A stretch of 64,000 nt of DNA from Desulfuromonadales bacterium. GTDB taxonomy: Bacteria; Desulfobacterota; Desulfuromonadia; Geobacterales; Pseudopelobacteraceae. Below are positions 55,606 through 63,397 of this stretch, piece by piece; position 1 is the stretch's first letter, and each line of letters starts with the position of its first letter. Where the stretch lies: positions 1-64,000 of the forward strand of contig JACAAY010000001.1 of NCBI GenBank assembly GCA_013377095.1, in the 5' to 3' direction. The notes beneath the pieces are model-generated. The model was not told where the DNA came from. It did not search any database and saw nothing but the letters and a program-made list of their open reading frames with translations. The position numbers were made by a program, and so were the translations under genes.

Positions 55606-56907
55606 TCAAGAGGGGATAGCAAACAACACCATGTCAAAAAGCGTATAACCGTAATGCCGTAAATAAAATTTGTAGTCCGGGTTCAGGCTGCGTATCAATA
55701 ACGGCAGCTTATACAGATCACTATGCTTGTGATAGGCGCTGATGGCCAGTTTGGGTTGGCATCTCCGAATCGTCCCGGCCGCTCCACGGATCGCCTCTGT
55801 CTCGGCGCCTTCAACGTCCATCTTGATAAAGGTTATTTCCTGATCCGGAAACTGTTCGTCGATGCTGGTGGTGGGAATTTCAATTCGGTAGGCGCACTCT
55901 TCAATGTCGGTATTGCCGCAGCATTCCAGAAAGGCCGCCGGATCACATTCCTTCGTGCTGAGAAACGTAAGCGTCGTCTGGTGCGACCAGAGTCCGCGCT
56001 GGATGCAGTGGGTGTCGTGCAGCCGGCTGGTGTTTTGTTGCAGCACAGTGAAATTTCCTGAATCGGGTTCGAAACAGTAGATCCCTCCGTAGGTCAGGCT
56101 ATTGTCCTCGCACGTTTTTGCGAACGTGGCGGCCGACAGGCCGTTGTAGGCGCCGCCATCCACCAGGATCTCCCCCTCCCGCAGGTGGACAACTTCGTTG
56201 TTGAAATAGCCGTAATCCTCTGGCGAAACATAGAACGGAAACGAATCCCGTTTTGTTTCGTTCAGTTCGGAATGATCACGGATATATTGCGAGTAATTGG
56301 AGAAATCTAGCGGCGAGGTGAAGAGCGCAAGGCGGGCGATAAAGAGGTCTCTCGATCGCTGGTCTTCCAGCAGGTCATAGGCCTGCGCCAGCTCTTCCCT
56401 GTCCTGCTGAAGGTCGGCCAGCGATAGGGCGTGCTTCGGATTGAGGGTATACCAGCAGCAGTGCTGATAGTATCCAAGCAGTTCGGGGCTGAGAATCGGC
56501 GCTATGGAGACGATCCGTTCAGCCGGAAAGCCATGTTCTTGCAACTGGGATTGTATCTCGGACGCATATTTGGCTGAAGCCGCGACGATCAGGCTGTTTC
56601 GGTGCGTCTGCTGCAGTTCGGCGAAGGGAACGACCGTAACTCCGTGATACACCTGGCCGATTCGGGTGGGGTTGTTGTCACAGAAGCATACAGGTTGCAC
56701 GCCATGCAACTGAAGCACCTGGCAGAGTTCTGTTCCGACCGCTCCGGTGCCGAACAGGACAACCGGGGTTGTGCCGTTCAGGGCCGCTTTGGTGAAATCC
56801 CCGAAGAGTGAGCGCAGAAAACCGCTGTCGCCATGGTTGCCGGCACACTCAGCAAGCCTGGCCAGAATGTCATTCCCGTTAGCTATGGGTAGTCTTGAAG
56901 CTGTCAT
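55606..56907 (-). CDS. FkbM methyltransferase with Rossmann-like module (paralogue 5)
   Basis: A 433-residue protein, close homologue of the one at 47134-48414. N-terminal module: PVVLFGTGAVGTELCQVL, VCFCDNNPTRIGQVYHGVTV. FkbM domain: ILVDGGAYNGLSAATFA, CFEPDSGNF, ITFIKMDVEGAETEAIRGA and PKLAISAYHKHSDLYKLP. All motifs are intact. The start is ambiguous: ATG at 56907 (MTASRLPIANG) with AGAGGA ten bases upstream, or a GTG two codons earlier. The next gene upstream ends 41 bases before. Confidence 0.86.
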   Translation of the reverse strand: MTASRLPIANGNDILARLAECAGNHGDSGFLRSLFGDFTKAALNGTTPVVLFGTGAVGTELCQVLQLHGVQPVCFCDNNPTRIGQVYHGVTVVPFAELQQTHRNSLIVAASAKYASEIQSQLQEHGFPAERIVSIAPILSPELLGYYQHCCWYTLNPKHALSLADLQQDREELAQAYDLLEDQRSRDLFIARLALFTSPLDFSNYSQYIRDHSELNETKRDSFPFYVSPEDYGYFNNEVVHLREGEILVDGGAYNGLSAATFAKTCEDNSLTYGGIYCFEPDSGNFTVLQQNTSRLHDTHCIQRGLWSHQTTLTFLSTKECDPAAFLECCGNTDIEECAYRIEIPTTSIDEQFPDQEITFIKMDVEGAETEAIRGAAGTIRRCQPKLAISAYHKHSDLYKLPLLIRSLNPDYKFYLRHYGYTLFDMVLFAIPS

Positions 56908-56948
56908 GGTCACCACATCCTCTTAGAATAGTGCTGCAACTCTGCTGC

Positions 56949-58214
56949 TCAGAGTGTCGCATACAGATCGGTATCGCACAGATGATAGGTATTATGGCGC
57001 AAATACAACTTGTACGCCGGGCAGATACCATGCAGCAGCAGCGGGATCTCGAACATGGAGGTGACGGAATGATAGGCGCCGAGGGCCAGCTTGGGCTTGT
57101 CACGGGCGATGATGCCGGCCGCGCCCCTGACCGCTTCCGGGATCACGTTGCCGCCCGGATCCATCTTGATCAGGGTGACCTTTTCACCCGGTAGCGCCTC
57201 GTCCAGGCTGACCACCGGTATCTCGATATTCCCCGAATGATCAATGGTGCCGGCCTGATCATGGATGCCGGTGTCTGAGGTGCTGAAGCGCAGCATCTGG
57301 GAGTGGGACCAGACCCCTGCCGGATGGCAGACGACATTTTGATAGCCGGCCGTGTTTTTCAGCAAGGCCTGGTAGCAGTGGGGATCCGGTTCAAAGGCGT
57401 GGATTTTCCGGTACTCGACCCGCGCCCTGGAGCAGGCCTCCACGAAGGTGGCAACCGTGTCGCCGTCATAGGCCCCGACATCGATATAGACCTCGTCGGG
57501 TGACAGGGTCAGGACATCGTTGTTGAAATAGAAATAGTCCTCTGGGGTGCCCTCGTAATGTCCGAAGCCGAACTGAAGCACCGGCTGGCTGAAGTTCCGG
57601 ATAAAATCCTGGAACAGTTCAAAATTCCCGTTGGAGGCCATCAGCGCCAGCTTGGCGATATACAGCTCCTGCGAGTGCTCATCCGACAGCAGCTTGTAGG
57701 CAGCGAGAACCGCCTGTTCGTGCTCTCGGTAAGTGTCCAGGACGGTTCGCTCGCCGCACTCGATCCGGTAGCCGGCAATCAGGCACTGGCTGCCGATCAT
57801 GGCATACATGAACAGGATCGGCGTAATGGGATCAGACTGCTGGCAGAGTACCCGGTCGCTGACGAATCCGCTACGCAGCAGCTGGTCCGTAAGGGGGGCC
57901 AGGTATTTGTGGGAGGCGATGATGATCAGGCTGCTGCGATGGGAATCTTGCAGCTCCTGATAGGTGATCACCGGAATGTTGCAGTATTCGCCACCTTTAC
58001 GGGTGTCGTCATTGTCGCAGAAGCAGACCGGGCTGACACCATGGGTTCGCAGGGTCGCGCAGAGTTCGGCCCCCAGCCCCCCGGCGCCGAATAGCACCAC
58101 CGGAGCACCGTCGAGGGCTGCCTGGCGATGGCCCCGGAAGAGGGCCTCCAAAAAATCCGGTTTCGTCTCGGCTGCTGCGATCCGGCCAACGATCTGTTGC
58201 GTAAGTGTGTTCAT
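56949..58214 (-). CDS. FkbM-like protein with Rossmann-like module, core motif altered (paralogue 6)
   Basis: A 421-residue protein with the same layout: module (PVVLFGAGGLGAELCATL, VCFCDNDDTRKGGEYCNIPV), helical linker, then FkbM domain with EVYIDVGAYDGDTVATF and AFEPDPHCY. The core FkbM signature K-M-D-I/V-E-G-A-E reads KMDPGGNVIPEAVRGA here, so the Glu-Gly-Ala-Glu step is lost while the surrounding fold and the following PKLALGAYHS remain. The enzyme may be inactive, a binding-only subunit, or changed in specificity. A sequencing error is less likely since the frame stays open to a normal end (LYATL). The ATG at 58214 has only a weak ribosome site. Confidence 0.82.
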   Translation of the reverse strand: MNTLTQQIVGRIAAAETKPDFLEALFRGHRQAALDGAPVVLFGAGGLGAELCATLRTHGVSPVCFCDNDDTRKGGEYCNIPVITYQELQDSHRSSLIIIASHKYLAPLTDQLLRSGFVSDRVLCQQSDPITPILFMYAMIGSQCLIAGYRIECGERTVLDTYREHEQAVLAAYKLLSDEHSQELYIAKLALMASNGNFELFQDFIRNFSQPVLQFGFGHYEGTPEDYFYFNNDVLTLSPDEVYIDVGAYDGDTVATFVEACSRARVEYRKIHAFEPDPHCYQALLKNTAGYQNVVCHPAGVWSHSQMLRFSTSDTGIHDQAGTIDHSGNIEIPVVSLDEALPGEKVTLIKMDPGGNVIPEAVRGAAGIIARDKPKLALGAYHSVTSMFEIPLLLHGICPAYKLYLRHNTYHLCDTDLYATL

Positions 58215-58248
58215 AGCCTGCCTGTCGAGTATATGGAGTCATGAAGCG

Positions 58249-60054
58249 TCATGTCGGTTCGACCGTCCGCAGCCGCGGCACAACCCCCTCGGGGGTGATG
58301 TCGAACGTTGGAACCAGGATCCGCCGCACCGAAGGGAAGGTGGCGGTCAGGGTGGCATGGATTTCAGCCTTGCGGCTCAGGGCGGTGATGATGACCGTTT
58401 CGATCCGTTTCCGCACGATGACATCGGCCGCCTGCACCTCTTTCCCGCAGATCGACAAACCCTGCTGGGCCGGGTTCACGTCCACCAGCAGGAAACGCTG
58501 CGCGGCGAGGAGGTCATACTTCTGGAACAGCTTGTAGAATATCCCTCCGGCCCCCCACAGGGCAATCTCGCCGTCGGTCGGCAGGGCGGCCAGGAAGGCA
58601 TCCTGGTTGTGCAGCGCCTTCTGGAAGGGGTCGATGAAGTTTGTCAGGCCGCAGGCGGGGCAGCGCACCTCCTGGCCAAACCAGAATGGCACCCTGGTGT
58701 CGCTGTGTGTCGCGCAGGCCCGGCAGGCATAGTCGATCCGGCACTCTCCGTCCGGTCGGATCGATTCGATCTCGAACGAACCGGCCGGGACATGGGGGTG
58801 GAAGCGCAGCTCGGCCACCTTCGATCGCAGGGCGTGATATTCGGTCGCGTCGAGCCTGGACACGTTGACGAGCGGGCAGCCGTCACGGAGAAACTGCTCC
58901 CGGTCGCCGATCAGGCCGTTGTCGCAGGCGTGGCTGTAGAGGAACGACCCGGGAAACACCGAGATCATGGAAAGGTTCAGGTAGTGCCGGCCGGTGTGGC
59001 GCTGCCAGAACGCCAGGGTGTTTGCAACGGTTTCCCGGCATTCGTTGATGTCGCCGAAGATGAAGCCCCCCTCGATCATCAGCCGCGCCGCGTAGGTCAG
59101 CTCAAGCGCCTCTTCGATCTGCCGGACGGTGATCCCCTTGCGCATGCTCTTCAGGATGCTGTTGTCGGCGCTCTCCAGGCCAAACACCACGTTGAGGCAG
59201 CCGGACTCCTTCATCAGCCGCAGCATCTCGGCATCCACGTCGCAGACCCGCAGGCAGCAGCTCCAGGACAGGTTGTAGCCCTTGATCCGCTTACAGAACT
59301 CGGCCACCCGCTGGTGGGATGTGGCGAACAGTTCGCTGCTCAGGCCGAGGCAGGTCACGCCGTATTGGCGTACCTGGTGGTCGATTTCCGCGAAGATGCT
59401 GTCAAAGGAGCGCTGGCGGTACTTTTCCCCGGTCGGGTGAAAGCAGAACGTGCAGCGAAACGGGCAGGAGCGGTCGGTCAGCACCAGGCCGGACCCGGAT
59501 GAGGCCACCCAGCGGCCGTAGCCGAAGCCGTCGAAATCGGGGAAAGGGATGCCGTCCAGATCGGCGATCTCCGCCCGCGGCGCCGTGATAACCAGAGAAT
59601 TGGCGGCATCCCTGTAGATTAGCCCCGCGACAGCGTCGATCGGTTGATCGTTTTCCAGGGCGCGGGCAAGTTCGCACATGGTGACCTCGCCTTCGCCGAT
59701 AACCCCGATGTCGGCATTCAGGACGCGCATGGCCGGTTCCGGGTCGGAACTGATGATTCCCCCCCCCACGACGGTGATGATCCGGGGATTGACGGCGCGA
59801 GCCGCGTCAATGACCTCCTTGAGTTTGGCGCAGTCCCGGCTGAGGCCGCCGGTGCAGATGACGTCGATGGCATGCTCCGTCAGCAAGCCGCGCACAAGGG
59901 CTGCGGTATCGCCCTCCAGGTAGTCCAGGTTGGCGGTAAACACGGCGAAGCCGGCCCGTTTCATGCTGGCTGACACGTAGGCCAGGCCGATCGGGAATAT
60001 GTTGAAGTGGTCGATGGTGCCGAGGCTCTTGGGCATGACCAGCAAAAAATTCAT
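58249..60054 (-). CDS. B12-binding radical SAM protein with zinc ribbon and Rossmann-like module (copy 2)
   Basis: A 601-residue paralogue of the proteins at 52069 and 60051. B12-binding domain: FNIFPIGLAYVSASMKRAGF, TVVGGGIISSDPEPAM. Radical SAM motif: RSCPFRCTFCFHP (about 190-203). Zinc ribbon: CRACA ... CPACG (about 440-470). C-terminal module: EIALWGAGGIFYKLFQKY, LVDVNPAQQGLSICGKEV, then TVIITALSRKAEI. GC-rich, unlike copy 1. The ATG overlaps the stop of copy 3 by four bases (ATGA), so the two are made together. The 34-base gap before the FkbM gene is empty. Confidence 0.87.
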   Translation of the reverse strand: MNFLLVMPKSLGTIDHFNIFPIGLAYVSASMKRAGFAVFTANLDYLEGDTAALVRGLLTEHAIDVICTGGLSRDCAKLKEVIDAARAVNPRIITVVGGGIISSDPEPAMRVLNADIGVIGEGEVTMCELARALENDQPIDAVAGLIYRDAANSLVITAPRAEIADLDGIPFPDFDGFGYGRWVASSGSGLVLTDRSCPFRCTFCFHPTGEKYRQRSFDSIFAEIDHQVRQYGVTCLGLSSELFATSHQRVAEFCKRIKGYNLSWSCCLRVCDVDAEMLRLMKESGCLNVVFGLESADNSILKSMRKGITVRQIEEALELTYAARLMIEGGFIFGDINECRETVANTLAFWQRHTGRHYLNLSMISVFPGSFLYSHACDNGLIGDREQFLRDGCPLVNVSRLDATEYHALRSKVAELRFHPHVPAGSFEIESIRPDGECRIDYACRACATHSDTRVPFWFGQEVRCPACGLTNFIDPFQKALHNQDAFLAALPTDGEIALWGAGGIFYKLFQKYDLLAAQRFLLVDVNPAQQGLSICGKEVQAADVIVRKRIETVIITALSRKAEIHATLTATFPSVRRILVPTFDITPEGVVPRLRTVEPT

Positions 60055-61889
60055 GGCGTGGCCCCCGGGACAGCGTCCGGGCCGAATGGCTCCAGGAACG
60101 GCACGATCCCGTTGGTGGTTAGCCTGAACGAGGGGATCAGGATCATGTTCACCGATGGAAAGCGTTCGACCAGGGTGGCATGGATTTCATGCTGACGGCT
60201 CAGGGCGGTGATAATGACCGTGGTTATCCCGCTGCTGGCGATCAGCTCGGGGGGGTGAACGATCTTTTTGCAGATCACCAGCCCCTGCTGCTCGGGGTTG
60301 GCATCCACCAGCTGGAACCGTTCGCCGGCTAAGCCACTGACCTGCTGCATGAGCTTGTAGTAGATCCCGCCGGCGCCCCACAGGACGACGGCCCCATCCC
60401 CCGGCAGATTGTCAAAAAACCGACTCTGGTTGACGGTGGCCCCCCGGAAGGGGGCGACCTCGTTTTTTATCCCGCAGGCGGCGCAGTGGCAGATTTCGGT
60501 GAACCAGAACCAGACCACCGCCCGGTTGCTTGTCCGGCACTTGCGGCAGACGAATTCGGTCGTACACTGGCCATCCTCGCTGATATCCAGGATCCGCACC
60601 GATTCCGCCGGCACATGGGGGTGCATCCGCATCTCGGTGATCAGCGAGGTCAGGTCGTGGAATTCGGCGGAGCTCAACCGGGAGACATTGACGATCGGGC
60701 AACCGTCGCGCAGAAACTGCTCCTTGTCGCTGATGATCCCGTTCCAGCAGGCATGTTCGTACAGATGGGTGCCCGGGTAGGTCTGGATCAGGCTCAGGTT
60801 GATGTGGGTCTTGTTGTTGTACTTCCACCAGAGTTTCATTGTATTTGCGACGGTTTCGGCATTCTCGGCGATATCACCGAAGATGAAGTTCGAGGCTTCG
60901 GTGGAGATCCCGGCTGCGTAGCTCAGGTCCAGGGCACGTTCGATCTGGTCGACCGTGATCCCCTTGCGCATGCTCTTCAGGATCGAGTCGTCTCCGCTCT
61001 CCAGCCCGTAGCAAACCAGGTTGCATCCCGCTTCTTTCATCTGCTGAAGCAGTTCCGCGTCGACATCGGTCACGCGCAGGCAGCAGCTCCAGGCCAGGTT
61101 GTAGCCCCGTATCCCGGCGCAGAAATCCAGTATCCGTTTTCGCGTGGTGGCGAACAGCTCGCTGGTCAGCCCGATGCTGGTCAGCTGGAAGTGTGTCTTC
61201 TGGAACTCGATTTCCGCGAAGATATTCTCCAGTGAGCGCTGGCGGTATTTTTCCCCGGTGGGGTGGAAACAGAATGTGCAGCGGAATGGACAGGAGCGGT
61301 CGGACAGCAGCACGCCGGCCCCGCCGAAATACGTGACCCACTGGCCATAGTTGAAGCCGTCATAGTCGGGAAACGGGATGCTGTCCAGGTCGGCGATTTC
61401 CATCCGCGCGGGTGTCGTAACCAGCTTCCGGTCGCTGCCACGATAGATCAGACCGGGAACGTTGGCGTATGTCTCACCGGAGTCCAGGGCGGAGGCCAGT
61501 TCGCAGAGCGTGACCTCTCCCTCGCCGATGACCCCGATGTCGGCGCCAAGCACGTTCATCGCCGTTTCCGGATCGGAACTGATGATCCCGCCACCCACTA
61601 CCGTGATGATTTGCTGATTGATTCGGCGGGCGCTGTCGATCACATCCTTGATCTTGTGACAATCGAGGCTGAGGCCGCCGGTACAGACGACATGGATGTC
61701 GTTGTCCAGCATCATCCGCTGCAATACCGAAAAGGTGTCTCCCTCGGGGAAATCCAGGTTGGCGGTGAACACCGCGAAGCCGGCCTGTTTCAGGGCTGCC
61801 GATACATAGGCGATACCCAGGGGAAAGATAATCGAGGTGGTGTTGGCGCCGGTTGAGAGCTTTTTCGGCATGACGAGCAAGTAATTCAT
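60051..61889 (-). CDS. B12-binding radical SAM protein with zinc ribbon and Rossmann-like module (copy 3)
   Basis: A 612-residue paralogue. B12-binding domain: IIFPLGIAYVSAALKQAGF, ITVVGGGIISSDPETAM. Radical SAM motif: RSCPFRCTFCFHPTGEK (about 195). Zinc ribbon: CRKCR ... CAACG (about 447-475). C-terminal module: VVLWGAGGIYYKLMQQV, LVDANPEQQGLVICKKIV, TVIITALSRQHEIHATL. The B12 domain and the radical SAM core together suggest C-methylation or another difficult radical reaction, possibly on a sugar. AAGGG precedes the ATG. It lies 56 bases after the fourth radical SAM gene. Confidence 0.87.
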   Translation of the reverse strand: MNYLLVMPKKLSTGANTTSIIFPLGIAYVSAALKQAGFAVFTANLDFPEGDTFSVLQRMMLDNDIHVVCTGGLSLDCHKIKDVIDSARRINQQIITVVGGGIISSDPETAMNVLGADIGVIGEGEVTLCELASALDSGETYANVPGLIYRGSDRKLVTTPARMEIADLDSIPFPDYDGFNYGQWVTYFGGAGVLLSDRSCPFRCTFCFHPTGEKYRQRSLENIFAEIEFQKTHFQLTSIGLTSELFATTRKRILDFCAGIRGYNLAWSCCLRVTDVDAELLQQMKEAGCNLVCYGLESGDDSILKSMRKGITVDQIERALDLSYAAGISTEASNFIFGDIAENAETVANTMKLWWKYNNKTHINLSLIQTYPGTHLYEHACWNGIISDKEQFLRDGCPIVNVSRLSSAEFHDLTSLITEMRMHPHVPAESVRILDISEDGQCTTEFVCRKCRTSNRAVVWFWFTEICHCAACGIKNEVAPFRGATVNQSRFFDNLPGDGAVVLWGAGGIYYKLMQQVSGLAGERFQLVDANPEQQGLVICKKIVHPPELIASSGITTVIITALSRQHEIHATLVERFPSVNMILIPSFRLTTNGIVPFLEPFGPDAVPGATP

Positions 61890-61945
61890 TCAGGTACCCT
61901 TTGATCGGAATCCATGGCCGTCCCGTTTCCGTGCGACAGTCGCAA

Positions 61946-63397
61946 CTAGGCGAGTTCTGCCAGTTGCGTGCCAGCCCCCATGTTTCGGGAGATTGCCTTA
62001 AGGATTTCGCTGCGGTGTTTCTCCGGCGGGACCACCAGGATGACATCGGCGGCGACCGCCGGGATGTCTTCGTAGCCGTAAATGGTGCGGCCATCCAGCG
62101 TTTTACCCTGCTGGATCGGGTTGCGGTCGATAAATCCGATCCAGTCCGCCCGCTGGATCTCCCGGTCGGACAGCAGCTTCTGGGTCGCCGGACAGGCCGG
62201 CACTAGCAGGACACGTTTGCCTTCCAGGGACCAGGGTGTCAATTTTCCGTCATGTGTGGTCAGCGACAGCGGGTCGCAGGTGAATCGCTCCGGCTCGCCC
62301 TGCTCCGGTTGGTCTCCAGACCGGAAATCCCGGAGCACCAGATCGGGGTTGCCCAGCGGCACCGTCGTGCCATGCCGATCGATGGCTGACAAGAGCCGGT
62401 CCATGATCTTCTTACCCTCTTGGCTGACGGTTGCGATGGCTTCCTTGTAGTAGTGAAAGGGCTCAAGTCCATGTTTCCTGAGAAGCAGGTACAGCTTTGC
62501 ATAGGCCTCGATCTGCGGAGCGCAGTCACGGTCGGCCTGGCGCAGGAACATTGGGGCGAAGTCGAAGGTCAGCCAGACCTGCTGGGGACGCAGCGCCAGC
62601 ATGGCGTAGGCAAATCCGGCAATATCGTCATCACCGTAGTTGGATTCGCAAAAGATATACTTGGCGGCCAGCATCCCCTTGCCCTTGCTCCCGGCCACCG
62701 CGTAGCGGCTCAGGTTTTCCAGCACCTGCAGATAGCTGTCGCGTCCCCGCAAAGCCCTGTAGGTTGATGGCGTGCCGGCATCCACCGAGGTTGCCGCGAT
62801 GTAGATCGACCCATCCGCCAGCCCGTCGTAGATGGCCTGGTGAAACTCGACCCCGTTGGTGAACATGAGCACCCGGATTCGGCGGTTGCGGAAGAACTCC
62901 AGATACCCCTCCAGGTTCTCCAGCAGGGTCGGCTCGCCACCGGCGAAATCAACGTGGGCGTTCCACTCGACCTCGTCGGCCGAAAAGACGTTCAGCACCG
63001 CCAGGGCGTCGTATTGCGCCGGATAATGCATGTTGTCGCGGGTATAGGCGCAGTAGGAGCAGCGCAGGTTGCAGATGCTGTAATGCTGCAGGTCAACATG
63101 CCCCAGGCGGGAAAAGGAGATGTCGCCATAGCGCTTTTGCTCGACCATCAGGCACTGCTTGCAGTCCATCTCGCTCTGGTCGTCGTTGAGCATGCGGATA
63201 TATTCTTTCCTCTTGGCAACAATAAAATCTTTGGTCACCACTCCTTGGACGACATCTTCTGCGCTGCAGAACAGTGGCGGCATCAGGGCCCCGCGGGTGC
63301 ATGCTCGAATTCCCTGGATGCTCAGGTTCAGTCCGCTTTCCAGTTTGCAGCAGCTCTTGACAATATCATCCGGCTGGAAGGGGTCTTTTGTCATCAT
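61946..63397 (-). CDS. Radical SAM protein with C-terminal Rossmann-like module
   Basis: A 483-residue radical SAM enzyme without a B12 domain. Cys109, Cys113 and Cys116 (ICNLRCSYC) bind the cluster; VDFAGGEPTLLENL is the SAM-binding GGE motif. Earlier cysteines (Cys16, 17, 33, 44, and CKQC at 79-82) may bind another metal; such Cys patterns recall twitch/SPASM-type radical SAM proteins. The C-terminal module (about 385-480) is the most divergent copy: RVLLVPACPATQKLLSDREI, FIDRNPIQQGKTLDGRTIYG, ILVVPPEKHRSEI. AGAGG lies five bases upstream of ATG 63397, and the SDR stop codon directly precedes that ATG. Confidence 0.83.
   Translation of the reverse strand: MMTKDPFQPDDIVKSCCKLESGLNLSIQGIRACTRGALMPPLFCSAEDVVQGVVTKDFIVAKRKEYIRMLNDDQSEMDCKQCLMVEQKRYGDISFSRLGHVDLQHYSICNLRCSYCAYTRDNMHYPAQYDALAVLNVFSADEVEWNAHVDFAGGEPTLLENLEGYLEFFRNRRIRVLMFTNGVEFHQAIYDGLADGSIYIAATSVDAGTPSTYRALRGRDSYLQVLENLSRYAVAGSKGKGMLAAKYIFCESNYGDDDIAGFAYAMLALRPQQVWLTFDFAPMFLRQADRDCAPQIEAYAKLYLLLRKHGLEPFHYYKEAIATVSQEGKKIMDRLLSAIDRHGTTVPLGNPDLVLRDFRSGDQPEQGEPERFTCDPLSLTTHDGKLTPWSLEGKRVLLVPACPATQKLLSDREIQRADWIGFIDRNPIQQGKTLDGRTIYGYEDIPAVAADVILVVPPEKHRSEILKAISRNMGAGTQLAELA

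Noticed and set aside
57964-59502. A 512-residue plus-strand frame over the FkbM and radical SAM genes
   Set aside because: It is antisense to two well-supported genes in a GC-rich region, has no family motifs and is low-complexity Gly/Arg/Val-rich. The same holds for long antisense frames at 2122-3213 and 18438-19550.
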